Shown here one piece after another: positions 24,245 through 33,290 of a DNA stretch of 64,000 nt. A program made the translations under genes and the position numbers. Within the stretch, counting starts at the first letter, position 1. Every line of letters starts with the position of its first letter. The notes below the pieces were generated by a model that worked only from the letters and a program-made list of their open reading frames with translations, did no database searches and was not told the DNA's origin. This DNA is from an uncultured Collinsella sp. (lineage in GTDB: Bacteria > Actinomycetota > Coriobacteriia > Coriobacteriales > Coriobacteriaceae). Location: contig CANNOC010000012.1 of assembly GCA_947507155.1 (NCBI GenBank), positions 1 through 64,000 on the forward strand, in the 5' to 3' direction.

Positions 24245-26362
24245 TCACTCGTTATTATCCTCGCGCGCCGCGATCTTTTCCACGCGAACGGCGTTTTCCT
24301 GGGTGAGCGCGGCGCCCGTCAACGGGTCCCAACGCAAAGGTGTATGGTCGAGCGGGCCCACGCCCAAGGCTTGAGCGCCACCGGCATCGGCGCCAAACGA
24401 ACGCCCGCCGGGGGCGGCCGACGTAAAGATGCACGCCGGATGCAGATACGGCGTCGTCTCCACGCGCACGCGGTCGCGGCCCATATCGCTCACGAGTTCG
24501 ACGATCTCGCCGTCGGCAATACCCATGCGAGTGGCGGCATCGGCATTCATCTGCACGGCATCCAGGTCCGATCCAGCCTCGGCGGCACCTTGGGCCGCAA
24601 GCCTGCGCGAGGTGTGCGACTCAAAGGGACGGTTACCGCTAATGAGGCGAAACATCCCCGGGGCAGGCTCCACCATGGGAGCGATCCAGTTGGGTACACG
24701 ACCCATGCCGGCTCGCTCCCATATGTCGCTTGCCAGCGCAATCTTGCCGCCGGCAAGCGGAATCACCGGCTCGCCCGTACGCAACGGCAGTGCAACGCCC
24801 GTGTCGGCCCAGCCGCGTTCCTTGAGCTCGTCCAGATCGATCCCAAACGGTGCCACCTGGGCAGCCGCCAGATCGTCAGACGTAAACTGGAAGTACTCGC
24901 CCACGCCACACGCCTGCGCCAGACCGGCAAAAATCTCCCGACCGGGACGCGTGTCGTCATGCTGCACGGGCAGCACGGCGTTGCGGTAGAACACGCGCGC
25001 ATCGTTGACGCCCGCCACCGTTCCCACGCCGCGGTCGGCCTCCAGATACGTCACGTCGGGCAGCACGAAGTCAGAAGCGCGCGCTGTCTCGGACCAGCGA
25101 ATATCAATCGTCACGAGCAAGTCAAGCTGCTGCAAAATACCCAACCAAGCCTGCGCATTGCCATAGCCCGCACCGGGGTTACTGGCATAGACGATGAGTC
25201 CACGCAAATCGCCGGCAAGAATCGACTGACCGATGGTCGTGCACAGACCGCGCACCGGATCGACCAGCGGATAGCGCTCGGACCCCAACTTGGGCTCACG
25301 CGGCATTGACGGCGTCGCAAAGCGTGCGGGATCAAGGTCGCCCAGCGCAAGCGGTGTAGGTGGATTGAGCGCGCCGCCCGCATGTCCAATACAGCCCAGC
25401 AGCACATCGACCAAGCAGATAGCGCGCGCGGTCTGGGTGCTATTGGCATACGCGATACCGATGCCACCATGAAAGCCAGCGTCCACCACCGCAGCAGGCG
25501 CCGCGGCAGCCAAATCTCGCGCAGTCGCGACAACCTCTGCGGCAGGCACGTCGCACATCGACTCGGCCCACTCGGGCGTCCAAGCATGGGCCGCCTGCAC
25601 CAGCTCGTCAAAACCCGTGGTATAGAGGGTCACGAACTCGTGGTCATACAAGTCCTCGGCAATGAGCACATGCGCAATGCCCAGCAGCAAGGCCAGGTCG
25701 CAGCCCGGGCGTACGCGCAACCAGCGGTCGGCGAGCGCAGCCGAGCCGCTGCGCCGGGGGTCGACCACGATGATCTTCGCCCCACGGCGACGGGCATCGT
25801 TGAGCGCATCAACGGCCCCCATCGTCGACGAATCGACGATGGAACGCCCCAGGTACATGATGCAATCGGTATGCGCCAGGTCGGAGGCGGGACTATAGCC
25901 CAAGCTGTGCTCCCAACCGGTAAGTCGGCTTACCTCACAGGCACCGTCGGCACCGTACACGTTGGGCGAACCAAGCGCATGCATAAAGCGATGCGCCCAG
26001 TAGCGGTCGAACGAGGGCACGCCGAGCGTCATGCCCAGCGCACGGGGACCATGCCCGTCAACAATCTCCCCAAGGCGCGCTGCGATCTGCGCGAACGCCT
26101 CATCCCACGAAATCGCATCGAACCCCGAGCCATCAGCTCGTCGACGCATGGGATGCAAAATCCGGTCGCGCTCGTCAAACGGCATGTCCAGGCGATGGCG
26201 CCCGCGGGCGCACAGGGCACGCGCCGCGCACGGATGCCCCGGCACCGGCAACTCGGCCACCACGCGACCGTCCTCAACGTGTGCCGCAAAGGCGCAATCG
26301 GCATAGCATCCCCCGCATGTGGTCACCACGGCGCGACCGTCACGCTCCACAGCAGATGCCAT
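24245..26362 (-). CDS. Cytoplasmic molybdopterin (bis-MGD) oxidoreductase, substrate unknown
   Basis: 705 residues of the DMSO reductase superfamily. The N-terminal [4Fe-4S] ligands are C16-x2-C19-x3-C23 and C51 (CARGR). The probable Mo ligand is the cysteine in YGADGACEVSR; no UGA is involved. The C-terminal molybdopterin-binding domain carries ISGNRPFESHTSR and later ALGVGPLDHTPL. No twin-arginine signal and no adjoining electron-transfer subunit, so it acts alone in the cytoplasm. The family contains formate dehydrogenases, reductases and acetylene hydratase-like enzymes, and I cannot place it further. Start ATG 26362 behind GAAAGGGG. It lies between the formate channel and selA, with a terminator before it. 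Confidence 0.8.
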   Translation of the reverse strand: MASAVERDGRAVVTTCGGCYADCAFAAHVEDGRVVAELPVPGHPCAARALCARGRHRLDMPFDERDRILHPMRRRADGSGFDAISWDEAFAQIAARLGEIVDGHGPRALGMTLGVPSFDRYWAHRFMHALGSPNVYGADGACEVSRLTGWEHSLGYSPASDLAHTDCIMYLGRSIVDSSTMGAVDALNDARRRGAKIIVVDPRRSGSAALADRWLRVRPGCDLALLLGIAHVLIAEDLYDHEFVTLYTTGFDELVQAAHAWTPEWAESMCDVPAAEVVATARDLAAAAPAAVVDAGFHGGIGIAYANSTQTARAICLVDVLLGCIGHAGGALNPPTPLALGDLDPARFATPSMPREPKLGSERYPLVDPVRGLCTTIGQSILAGDLRGLIVYASNPGAGYGNAQAWLGILQQLDLLVTIDIRWSETARASDFVLPDVTYLEADRGVGTVAGVNDARVFYRNAVLPVQHDDTRPGREIFAGLAQACGVGEYFQFTSDDLAAAQVAPFGIDLDELKERGWADTGVALPLRTGEPVIPLAGGKIALASDIWERAGMGRVPNWIAPMVEPAPGMFRLISGNRPFESHTSRRLAAQGAAEAGSDLDAVQMNADAATRMGIADGEIVELVSDMGRDRVRVETTPYLHPACIFTSAAPGGRSFGADAGGAQALGVGPLDHTPLRWDPLTGAALTQENAVRVEKIAAREDNNE

Positions 26363-26426
26363 CTCGATTACCCCTTTCACCAGCCAAACACAACAGGTCA
26401 ACAGCCCGAAAACGAGCCCCAGACCC

Positions 26427-26462
26427 AAAAAGCCTCCCGCACGGCAACGCCCCGCGGGAGGC
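26427..26462 (-). terminator. Intrinsic terminator of the formate hydrogenlyase operon
   Basis: GCCTCCCGC (26454-26462) pairs exactly with 26432-26440 around a 13-base loop and is followed by five U on the minus strand. It lies 22 bases past the formate channel gene, marking the end of the 15-kb operon. Confidence 0.92.
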
Positions 26463-26484
26463 CCAATGTCAAACAGACGGTATC

Positions 26485-27324
26485 TTACGCCTCGGACTTC
26501 TTGGCGTAGATAAACCAGTAGCCGAGCGCGACCAGAACCGCGCCGCCCACGATGTTGCCCAGCGTGGCGGCGGACAGGTTAAACGCAATGCCCGCGGCGT
26601 TGAGTGCATCGGCGCCGGCGACGTCGACACCATAGCCGCACGCGTGCATCACGGCACCCATGGGCAAAAAGTACATGTTGGCAACGCAGTGCTCAAAACC
26701 GCAGGCCACAAAGGCGGCGATGGGCAGCAGAATGCCCACGACCTTATCGACCACGGTCTTGCCGGCGGTACCGATCCACACGGCCAGGCACACAAAGATG
26801 TTGCACAGGATACCGCGGAAGAAGATCGTCACCCAGTCGATCGTCACCTTGCCGGCGGCGACGCTCACCATGGAATTGGCGACCGCCTCGCCGTTGAGCT
26901 TATAGATGCCGGCCATGTACACCAAAAAGACGATGAACAGGGCACCGACAAAATTGCCGACCCACACGACGACCCAGGCCTTGAGCATCTGAACCAGGGT
27001 GATCTTTTTGCTCTTGAGTGCGCAGACCATAAGCGAATTGCCGGTAAACAGCTCGGCGCCGCACACCAGCACGAGCACCAGGCCCAGGCAAAAGCACAGA
27101 CCGCCCACGACGCGCTGAGCGCCCCAGCCCAGCGTGCTGTCGCTCAAGAACACGGTAAAGAACAGGCCGCCGAAGGCGATAAACGCGCCGGCGAACATTG
27201 CCAACAGAAAGGCCTTAGCGACCGGCAGGTTAGCCTTGGTCACGCCGGCGGCCTCGGTCTTGGCCTCGATCGCGGCGGGCGCCAGGCAATCGGGAGAGGG
27301 GTACTCCACCTTGGAATCTGCCAT
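26485..27324 (-). CDS. focB: Formate/nitrite transporter family channel
   Basis: 279 residues of the FNT family, with six membrane helices expected: hydrophobic blocks begin at FLLAMFAGAFIAFGG, then GGLCFCLGLVLVLVCG, WVGNFVGALFIVFL and others to the C-terminus. The family motif GAELFTGNS follows the second helix. As a pentameric channel it would pass formate in or out to feed FdhF. It is the last gene of the hydrogenlyase operon, the position of focB in the E. coli hyf operon. The symbol rests on that context, since nitrite channels look alike. Start ATG 27324; the ribosome site is weak. Confidence 0.85.
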   Translation of the reverse strand: MADSKVEYPSPDCLAPAAIEAKTEAAGVTKANLPVAKAFLLAMFAGAFIAFGGLFFTVFLSDSTLGWGAQRVVGGLCFCLGLVLVLVCGAELFTGNSLMVCALKSKKITLVQMLKAWVVVWVGNFVGALFIVFLVYMAGIYKLNGEAVANSMVSVAAGKVTIDWVTIFFRGILCNIFVCLAVWIGTAGKTVVDKVVGILLPIAAFVACGFEHCVANMYFLPMGAVMHACGYGVDVAGADALNAAGIAFNLSAATLGNIVGGAVLVALGYWFIYAKKSEA

Positions 27325-27363
27325 GTCAATCACTTCTTTCCTAATCAGCAGGAACAAGCGCTC

Positions 27364-27867
27364 CTATTGCTCTTGCCCCAAGCGGACAAAGTGGGAAAAG
27401 TCGTTGGCGGCCACGGCGTCGTACACGGCGTCGACGGCCTCAAAGACTTCCGGGGACATGGGGTTGTAGAACTCCGTGTCGCCCGGCTGAATCCCGACGA
27501 AGACGATATCATCACACGATTGCTCAATCTCTTCGATCAGAATCGACAAAGGAAGCGAATGCGTGGTGAACATCGATTTGCGCGCGACGTCGGTCTTATC
27601 GAGCAAGCGGATGGCGCCGACGGGCAGCGCCATGTCGGCGGCATCGACCAAAACCAAACGCGGCGGACGCTCGCGCTTGACCTCGATGATGTCATCCTCG
27701 GGCGTCTGACCGCCGTCGATGGTGTACCAACCGGCAATGGGCGCGTCCTCCATCTTTTTGGAGAGCACGGGGCCGGCGGCATCGTCGGCACGCAGCACGC
27801 TTCCCGCCGTGAGCACGATACCCGCAAACGGGGCACCGTTCACACGTCCATCCACAACGCGGCCCAT
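27364..27867 (-). CDS. hycI: Hydrogenase maturation protease, HycI family
   Basis: 167 residues. The M52 peptidase pattern is visible: VLTAGSVLRADDAAGP at the N-terminus (normally GN-x-L-x-DDG), LVDAADMAL in the middle and HSLPLSILIEE at the HT-S-L position. It cleaves the C-terminal extension of the large hydrogenase subunit (44 residues beyond DPCYSCTDR in HyfG) once nickel is inserted. The glycine-asparagine pair of the first motif is altered here (AGS), so nickel-sensing residues are partly changed. The start overlaps the stop of hycH. Confidence 0.8.
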   Translation of the reverse strand: MGRVVDGRVNGAPFAGIVLTAGSVLRADDAAGPVLSKKMEDAPIAGWYTIDGGQTPEDDIIEVKRERPPRLVLVDAADMALPVGAIRLLDKTDVARKSMFTTHSLPLSILIEEIEQSCDDIVFVGIQPGDTEFYNPMSPEVFEAVDAVYDAVAANDFSHFVRLGQEQ

Positions 27868-28448
27868 TACTGCAACCTTCCCGTCAGATACACGCCCGAC
27901 ACATCGCGCACGCGCTCAACCAGATCGCGAAACTTCATTAAGAACGCGACCTGCTGGGCATGCAGGCCAAAGTCGTCGTCGAACACCGAGATACCGGCCT
28001 TGGCCGAGCCGCGAAAACCGCGCTCGTCGAGCAGCGCATCGCAGGCCTCGAGCAGCGACGGCACCGCCGCCTTGTCGAGCTGGCACTCGCCAAAGGAGCG
28101 GATGGCCTCGAACTTGGTCTTGGCCTCCCCCTCCGGCAGCGCGTCGACGAGCGAATAGAACACATCCACCGGCACCGACAGGCGCGGCTCAAAGCAGTCG
28201 AGCACGCCGGTGTGGTGGCCCACGGCGAGCGTGTAGTACAGCACGTCGCAGGCCTCCTGGGGAACGTCTTCCTCGGTCTCCACAAACTTACGCGTGAGCT
28301 CATAGAAGACCACCTGGTCGGGCGCATGGCCCAGGCAGGGGTCGGCGACGCCCTCGGCGGCCTCATCGCTTGCGCGAGAGGCATCGCCAAAAGAACCGCC
28401 GAGCATGCCGGGGCCCGCAAAGTAACCAGAGCGGTCCGTGAGCTCCAT
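27867..28448 (-). CDS. hycH: Formate hydrogenlyase maturation protein HycH/HyfJ
   Basis: 193 residues similar in position and length to HycH/HyfJ, the factor thought to help assemble the large hydrogenase subunit. Visible family features are VVFYELTRKFVETEEDVP and a DVLYYTLAVGHHTGV segment, followed by a predicted helical C-terminus. It has no membrane segment. The stop overlaps hycI and it abuts hyfI upstream, all in one operon. Identification relies on context plus these blocks. Confidence 0.75.
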   Translation of the reverse strand: MELTDRSGYFAGPGMLGGSFGDASRASDEAAEGVADPCLGHAPDQVVFYELTRKFVETEEDVPQEACDVLYYTLAVGHHTGVLDCFEPRLSVPVDVFYSLVDALPEGEAKTKFEAIRSFGECQLDKAAVPSLLEACDALLDERGFRGSAKAGISVFDDDFGLHAQQVAFLMKFRDLVERVRDVSGVYLTGRLQ

Positions 28449-29231
28449 CTAGCGACCTCCGGCCAGCACCAGATCCTGCAGCGCCGAGTACACCTCGACG
28501 CGGCGCGGATCGTCCTGCTTGTCGATGAGCAGCGCCATGGCACCGCGGATATCGCCCTTGGGCGCGCCCTCGAGCGTGTCCATAAACTCGTTGGCCAGGT
28601 CGCGGCCGTAACGGTAGCCGCTCATGGCGCGAGCCTCGCGCTCGATGGCAACGCGCAGCTTGTACGGCACGCCGGGGTGCAGGATATCGGCCTGCTCGCC
28701 GGCGGCCTCCACCGTGGTCTCGGCATGAAGCTTTTGGTCCAGCAGACCGAGCGCCATGGCAAAGCCGTAGATGGTCTGCGCGGGGCTGGGCGGGCAGCCG
28801 GGGATGTAGACATCGACCGGCAGGATCTTGTCCGTGCCGCCCCAGACGCAGTAGTTGTCGTAGAAGATGCCACCGGTGCAGCCGCACGCGCCATAGGACA
28901 CCACGATCTTGGGATCGGGTGCGGCCTCAAAGGCGCGCAGGGCCGGCATGCGCATGGCACGCGTCACGGCGCCGGTGTACAGCAGCACATCGGCGTGACG
29001 GGGCGAAGGCACGACCTTGATGCCAAAGCGCTCGACGTCAAAGACGGGCGTGATGGAACCGAAGATCTCGATCTCGCAGCCGTTGCAGCCGCCGCAGTCG
29101 ACACGGTAGACGTACACCGAGCGCTTGATCTTCTTAAGAAGGGTCGCCTTGGCCTTCTCGATGCTCTCGTCGAGCTCGATCTTGGTCGGGCGGTACTGAA
29201 GCCGCTCGGGCAAAAGCGTGGGTTCGGCCAT
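28449..29231 (-). CDS. hyfI: Formate hydrogenlyase small subunit (HyfI/HycG, NuoB-like)
   Basis: 260 residues. The electron-transfer subunit of the group 4 [NiFe] hydrogenase carries one [4Fe-4S] cluster nearest the active site. Ligands are seen in CGGCNGCEIE, YGACGCTGG and IPGCPPSPAQT. The C-terminal 90 residues extend beyond NuoB and include RRVEVYSALQDLVL, as in HycG/HyfI. Soluble arm of the complex, facing the cytoplasm. Follows hyfH at a two-base gap. Confidence 0.92.
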   Translation of the reverse strand: MAEPTLLPERLQYRPTKIELDESIEKAKATLLKKIKRSVYVYRVDCGGCNGCEIEIFGSITPVFDVERFGIKVVPSPRHADVLLYTGAVTRAMRMPALRAFEAAPDPKIVVSYGACGCTGGIFYDNYCVWGGTDKILPVDVYIPGCPPSPAQTIYGFAMALGLLDQKLHAETTVEAAGEQADILHPGVPYKLRVAIEREARAMSGYRYGRDLANEFMDTLEGAPKGDIRGAMALLIDKQDDPRRVEVYSALQDLVLAGGR

Positions 29232-29233
29232 GG

Positions 29234-29950
29234 TTACTCCTCCTTCGTATCAAAATCCATGATGATGCCCTCGACCGGTGCAGGTCCAGCGGGGATCTCG
29301 GACGCATCGGGGTTGAGCTCGCGGTCGATATACTCCGGGTTCACGCCGTGGCCGCCCAGATACTCCATGCCGGGGCCCTGGGGCTCACCGGACGCAAGCG
29401 TCTCGTTGGCAGCCATGCCGGCAGCGTTGCCGGTCTTTACGGCCGAGGCGGCACGCAGGGCGTCGAGCTCGCGCTTGCACTCCTGGCACATACCGACGGT
29501 ACGGGCGGCCTGGATGGCCTCCATGCCGCCGGTCTTTTGCAGCAGGCGCTTGGCGTAGTCGATCTCCTTGTGCGGGGCAAACGGCTTGCCGCAGCGCGAG
29601 CAGTGCTCGAGCGTGTAGACGCTCTTGCTGGTGAGGTCGTCCTTGCTCATAACGGCCAGCTCAAACTCCTCGGTGAGCTTGATGGCCTCCATGGGGCAGG
29701 CCTCCTCGCAGCGGCCGCAGAAGATGCAGCGACCGTAGTCGATCGACCAGGTGATGGTATCGGCCGCAAGGTCGGTGTCCATGCGAATGGCATCGGCCGG
29801 GCACGCCACGCCGCAGGCACCGCAGGCGATGCAGAGCTCGGCGTTGTGCTCGGGCTTGCCGCGCATGTCCTTATTGGTGGGAAACGGCGCAAACGGGTAC
29901 TTGACCGTCGCGTCGCCGGCCTTGGCGTTAACCTTCCAAAGCTTCAGCAT
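29234..29950 (-). CDS. hyfH: Formate hydrogenlyase iron-sulfur protein (HyfH/HycF, NuoI-like)
   Basis: 238 residues. Two [4Fe-4S] motifs: CIACGACGVACP and CIFCGRCEEACP. Two more cysteine pairs (CSRCGK and CQECKRE) are probably structural or an extra metal site, as in HycF/HyfH. It relays electrons between the formate dehydrogenase side and the hydrogenase small subunit. Start ATG 29950 behind GAGGAGG; the longer upstream frame lies inside hyfG. Tightly packed between hyfG and hyfI. Confidence 0.9.
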   Translation of the reverse strand: MLKLWKVNAKAGDATVKYPFAPFPTNKDMRGKPEHNAELCIACGACGVACPADAIRMDTDLAADTITWSIDYGRCIFCGRCEEACPMEAIKLTEEFELAVMSKDDLTSKSVYTLEHCSRCGKPFAPHKEIDYAKRLLQKTGGMEAIQAARTVGMCQECKRELDALRAASAVKTGNAAGMAANETLASGEPQGPGMEYLGGHGVNPEYIDRELNPDASEIPAGPAPVEGIIMDFDTKEE

Positions 29951-29951
29951 A

Positions 29952-31724
29952 TTAGAGCGCCTCCTCATCGAGCGGAGCGGCCATGGTGCCCTCGCCCGCA
30001 AGCGGCGACTTGTCGCGCCAGACGTTCTCGAACTGCTCCTTGTCGAGCACGTGGTCGCGCTTGGCGGCGACATCGGTCACCGTCACGCGGTCGGTGCAGG
30101 AGTAGCACGGGTCGAGCGAACCGACGATCAGCGCAGCGTCGCCCACGGTGTTCCCGCGGAACATGTAGCGCAGGACCGGCCAGTTGCTGTACGTGGCGGC
30201 CTTGGCGCGCCAGCGGTAGCACTTCTGGTTGTTGCCGAGCATGGCCCAGTGCACGTCCTCGCCGCGCGGCGCCTCGGTGGCACCGATGGCATACTTGTGC
30301 GGGGTGTACTCCCAATCCGTGGTGAGGATGGGGCCCGACGGGCAGTTCTCGAGCATGGTCTCGATCATGTCGATCGAATCGTAGACCTCCTGGATGCGAA
30401 CGGCGGTACGGCCGAAGGCATCGCAGGTGTCGGCCGTAGCGGCGTGCATCTTTTGGACGTCCGGATCGGCGTAGCCGTCGAAGGGATGGTCAAAGCGCAC
30501 GTCGCGGGCATAGCCCGAGCCACGCATGAGCGGGCCGACCGGCGAAAAGTCGCGTGCGATTTTGCGGTCCAAGATGCCGATACCGCTCGTACGCTCAATA
30601 AAGTTGGGCGTGGAGAGCAAGACGTCGACGAGTTCCTGAACCTCGGAGCGCAGCTGGTGGATGGTCGTGAGCGTGGAGAGCTTCTGCTCGGCCAAAATGT
30701 CGCGACGCACGCCGCCGATCACGTTGAGGCCGTAGGTCTTGCGGTGACCGGAGAGCTTCTCGGCCAGGTCCATGGACTTCTCGCGGACGCGGAAGAACTG
30801 CTGGAAGCCCGAATCGAAGCCGGTGTAGTGCGATGCGAGGCCAATGTTGAGCAGATGCGAGTGCAGGCGCTCGACCTCGAGCATGATGGCGCGGATGTAC
30901 TGGGCGCGCGGCGGGACATGGATGCCCTGGGCGCGCTCAACGGCCTCGGCATAGGCCACCGAGTGGGCACAGCCGCAGATACCGCAGATGCGGTCGGCGA
31001 GGAACGTGACGGCATCATAGTTCAGGCGCGTCTCGGCGACCTTCTCCATACCGCGGTGCACGTAGAACAGACGGTAGTCGGCGTCGACGATCGTCTCGCC
31101 CTCAACGAACAGGCGGAAGTGGCCGGGCTCGTCGGAGGTAATATGCAACGGGCCCATGGGGACGAGCGTCGTCTCCTTGCCCTTGGTATCGGCCAAGAAC
31201 TCGTAGTTTTCCATGTCGCTCGCGGGAGCGGGACGGAAACGGTAGTCCATGGAGTCCTTGCGCAGCGGATACAGGCCGCTGGGCCAGTCATCGGGCAGCA
31301 CCAGGCGGCGACGGTCGGGCAGGCCCTCGGGGATCAGGCCGAACATGTCGCGAAGCTCGCGCTCGCCCCACACGCAGGCGGGGACGAAGGGCGTCACGGA
31401 CGGGAACGTCATCTTGGCGGGATCGACCTCGGCGCGGACGGTCACCCAGCCGGGGTCCTCCCCCTCCATGGAGATGACGTAGTACACGGCGTAACGGCCG
31501 CACAGGCTGCGCTCGTCGTTGCCGACGATCACGGGAATCCAGCCGTAGCGCTCGTAGTACAGGTAGTGGACGGCCTCGGGCAGCTTGTCCTGCTTGACGG
31601 TAATCGTCAGCTGGTCCTCGCACTGCCACTCGACCTTCTCGATGCAGCCCGGAACGGCGCGGCGCAGGGCCTCGACATGGCTCTCGCAGCGACGGGCATA
31701 CACCTTGTTCTCAGTTTCAATCAT
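29952..31724 (-). CDS. hyfG: Formate hydrogenlyase large subunit, [NiFe] group 4 (HyfG/HycE)
   Basis: 590 residues. The N-terminal 150 residues are NuoC-like and the rest NuoD/hydrogenase-like. Nickel ligands: RICGICGCAHS (CxxC) and DPCYSCTDR (CxxC). After the latter arginine a 44-residue tail remains, which HycI is expected to remove. Reduces protons to H2 with electrons from formate. No selenocysteine in the active site: all four ligands are cysteine. Located on the cytoplasmic side of the membrane arm. Three bases separate it from hyfF. Confidence 0.95.
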   Translation of the reverse strand: MIETENKVYARRCESHVEALRRAVPGCIEKVEWQCEDQLTITVKQDKLPEAVHYLYYERYGWIPVIVGNDERSLCGRYAVYYVISMEGEDPGWVTVRAEVDPAKMTFPSVTPFVPACVWGERELRDMFGLIPEGLPDRRRLVLPDDWPSGLYPLRKDSMDYRFRPAPASDMENYEFLADTKGKETTLVPMGPLHITSDEPGHFRLFVEGETIVDADYRLFYVHRGMEKVAETRLNYDAVTFLADRICGICGCAHSVAYAEAVERAQGIHVPPRAQYIRAIMLEVERLHSHLLNIGLASHYTGFDSGFQQFFRVREKSMDLAEKLSGHRKTYGLNVIGGVRRDILAEQKLSTLTTIHQLRSEVQELVDVLLSTPNFIERTSGIGILDRKIARDFSPVGPLMRGSGYARDVRFDHPFDGYADPDVQKMHAATADTCDAFGRTAVRIQEVYDSIDMIETMLENCPSGPILTTDWEYTPHKYAIGATEAPRGEDVHWAMLGNNQKCYRWRAKAATYSNWPVLRYMFRGNTVGDAALIVGSLDPCYSCTDRVTVTDVAAKRDHVLDKEQFENVWRDKSPLAGEGTMAAPLDEEAL

Positions 31725-31727
31725 TCG

Positions 31728-33287
31728 TTACTCCACCTCGCTCTGAGCGGTCTCGGTACCGAACACAGCGCGGTACATCGGCGTCGCGTGAAGTTCCTCG
31801 GTGCTCTGCTCGAGCACGATGCCGGTCGCGGTCTCCACACCGTGCACGAGAGGCAGCGGGGTGGCGATGCCAAACCACAAGATCATGACAGCCAGGATGA
31901 TTTCGGGGATAAGCATGAGCGCCGGGGCCTCATGCTTGCCCATGCCCTGGGGCGCATGGCCGAATACCGACTTGAGCGCGATGCGGGTGAGCGCGGAGAT
32001 GGCCACGGTAAGACCGAGGGCGACCACGACGACCAGCCACATGGGACCGGCGGTAACACCGGCGACAAAAGTCAGGAACTCGGAGATAAACATGCCAAAG
32101 GGCGGGAAGGCACCAAGACCGAGCAGCGCCAGGACGGCGAGCGCGGCGGTTGCGGGAGCAACCTCGACGACACCCTGGATCTTGGCCAGGCTACGCGTGC
32201 CAAAGGCGTGCTGAATGTTGCCGGACACGCAGAAGGCAAGCGTCTTGGTAAAGCCGTGGAACACGCAGTGCAGCAGGGCCGCGGCGATACCCAGAGGGCC
32301 ACCGATACCCAGGCACAGGGCGATAACGCCCACGTTCTCCACAGACGAGTACGCAAAGCGGCGCTTGAGGTCGTCCTGGCGAAACATCGAAAGTGCCGCC
32401 ACCAAAATGGACAGCGTGCCGACGATCAGCAGCAAAAGTTGCGGATACTCGGCGCCCACGGCCTGGATGGTAAAGCCGTAGAAGCGCATGATCACAAGCA
32501 TGGCGCACTTAAGCAGCACGCCCGAGAGCAGGGCCGAGACAGGGCTCGGAGCCTGGGAGTGGGCATCGGGCAGCCAAGTGTGCATGGGGAACAGGCCGGC
32601 CTTGGTGCCAAAGCCGATCACGACAAACGCAAAGGCGAGGCGCATGAGCGTCGGGTCGAACTGGTCGGCATACGGCAGCACGCACGACAGGAATGCGGCC
32701 TCGTGGGCGTTGGGAATCACGTCGGCGGCGTTGGCGTAGATCAGCAGCGTACCGAACAGGCCAAAGGCCACGCCGGCGGTGCAGACCATCGCATACTTCC
32801 AAGAAGCCTCGAGGGCCGTCTTGTTCTTGTAGATACCCACGAGGAACACGGTGGAAAGCGTGGTTGCCTCCACGGCGGCCCACGTGAGGATCATGTTGTT
32901 GGACAGGCACGCGAGCAGCATGGTGAACACGAACAGGCTAAACAGCGCAAAATACTGCTTGGCGCGCTCGGCGGGCATGGAGCCCTCCTCGATATCGGCC
33001 TTTACATAGGGCAGCGAGAACAGCCCCGTAAGAAAACCGATAAAGCCGATGAGCAGCACAAAGATGGCGCCCAGCGAATCGAGGTGAAACCACAGGCCAA
33101 AAGCGCTCGCGGTGTCGCCGCTCATAAGAACGTCACCGGCTGTCATGATCGACAGCACCAGGACGGCTGCGACGGAGACCAGGTTGAGACCGGCAAACAC
33201 GTTATAGGACGTGTTCTTGGGCAAAAATGCCATGACCAGCGAGAACACCAGAGGAGTCGCGAGCAGGGCGAGAATCAACGTTTCCAT
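31728..33287 (-). CDS. hyfF: Proton-translocating antiporter-like membrane subunit HyfF
   Basis: 519 residues of the NuoL/M/N / Mrp antiporter family with about 14 hydrophobic helices. Typical motifs are AAVEATTLSTVFLVG (the conserved Glu in TM5), HTWLPDAHSQAPSPVSALLSG and the LALLGLGAFPPFGMF block. HyfF is one of three antiporter-like subunits of FHL-2-type complexes, absent as such from the smaller FHL-1. Its presence suggests ion pumping coupled to H2 release. Membrane located. Confidence 0.9.
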   Translation of the reverse strand: METLILALLATPLVFSLVMAFLPKNTSYNVFAGLNLVSVAAVLVLSIMTAGDVLMSGDTASAFGLWFHLDSLGAIFVLLIGFIGFLTGLFSLPYVKADIEEGSMPAERAKQYFALFSLFVFTMLLACLSNNMILTWAAVEATTLSTVFLVGIYKNKTALEASWKYAMVCTAGVAFGLFGTLLIYANAADVIPNAHEAAFLSCVLPYADQFDPTLMRLAFAFVVIGFGTKAGLFPMHTWLPDAHSQAPSPVSALLSGVLLKCAMLVIMRFYGFTIQAVGAEYPQLLLLIVGTLSILVAALSMFRQDDLKRRFAYSSVENVGVIALCLGIGGPLGIAAALLHCVFHGFTKTLAFCVSGNIQHAFGTRSLAKIQGVVEVAPATAALAVLALLGLGAFPPFGMFISEFLTFVAGVTAGPMWLVVVVALGLTVAISALTRIALKSVFGHAPQGMGKHEAPALMLIPEIILAVMILWFGIATPLPLVHGVETATGIVLEQSTEELHATPMYRAVFGTETAQSEVE

Positions 33288-33290
33288 GGA

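Noticed and set aside
24245..26362. A second selenocysteine site in the orphan molybdopterin enzyme
   Set aside because: The metal-ligand position is a normal cysteine codon in YGADGACEVSR and the frame has no internal TGA.
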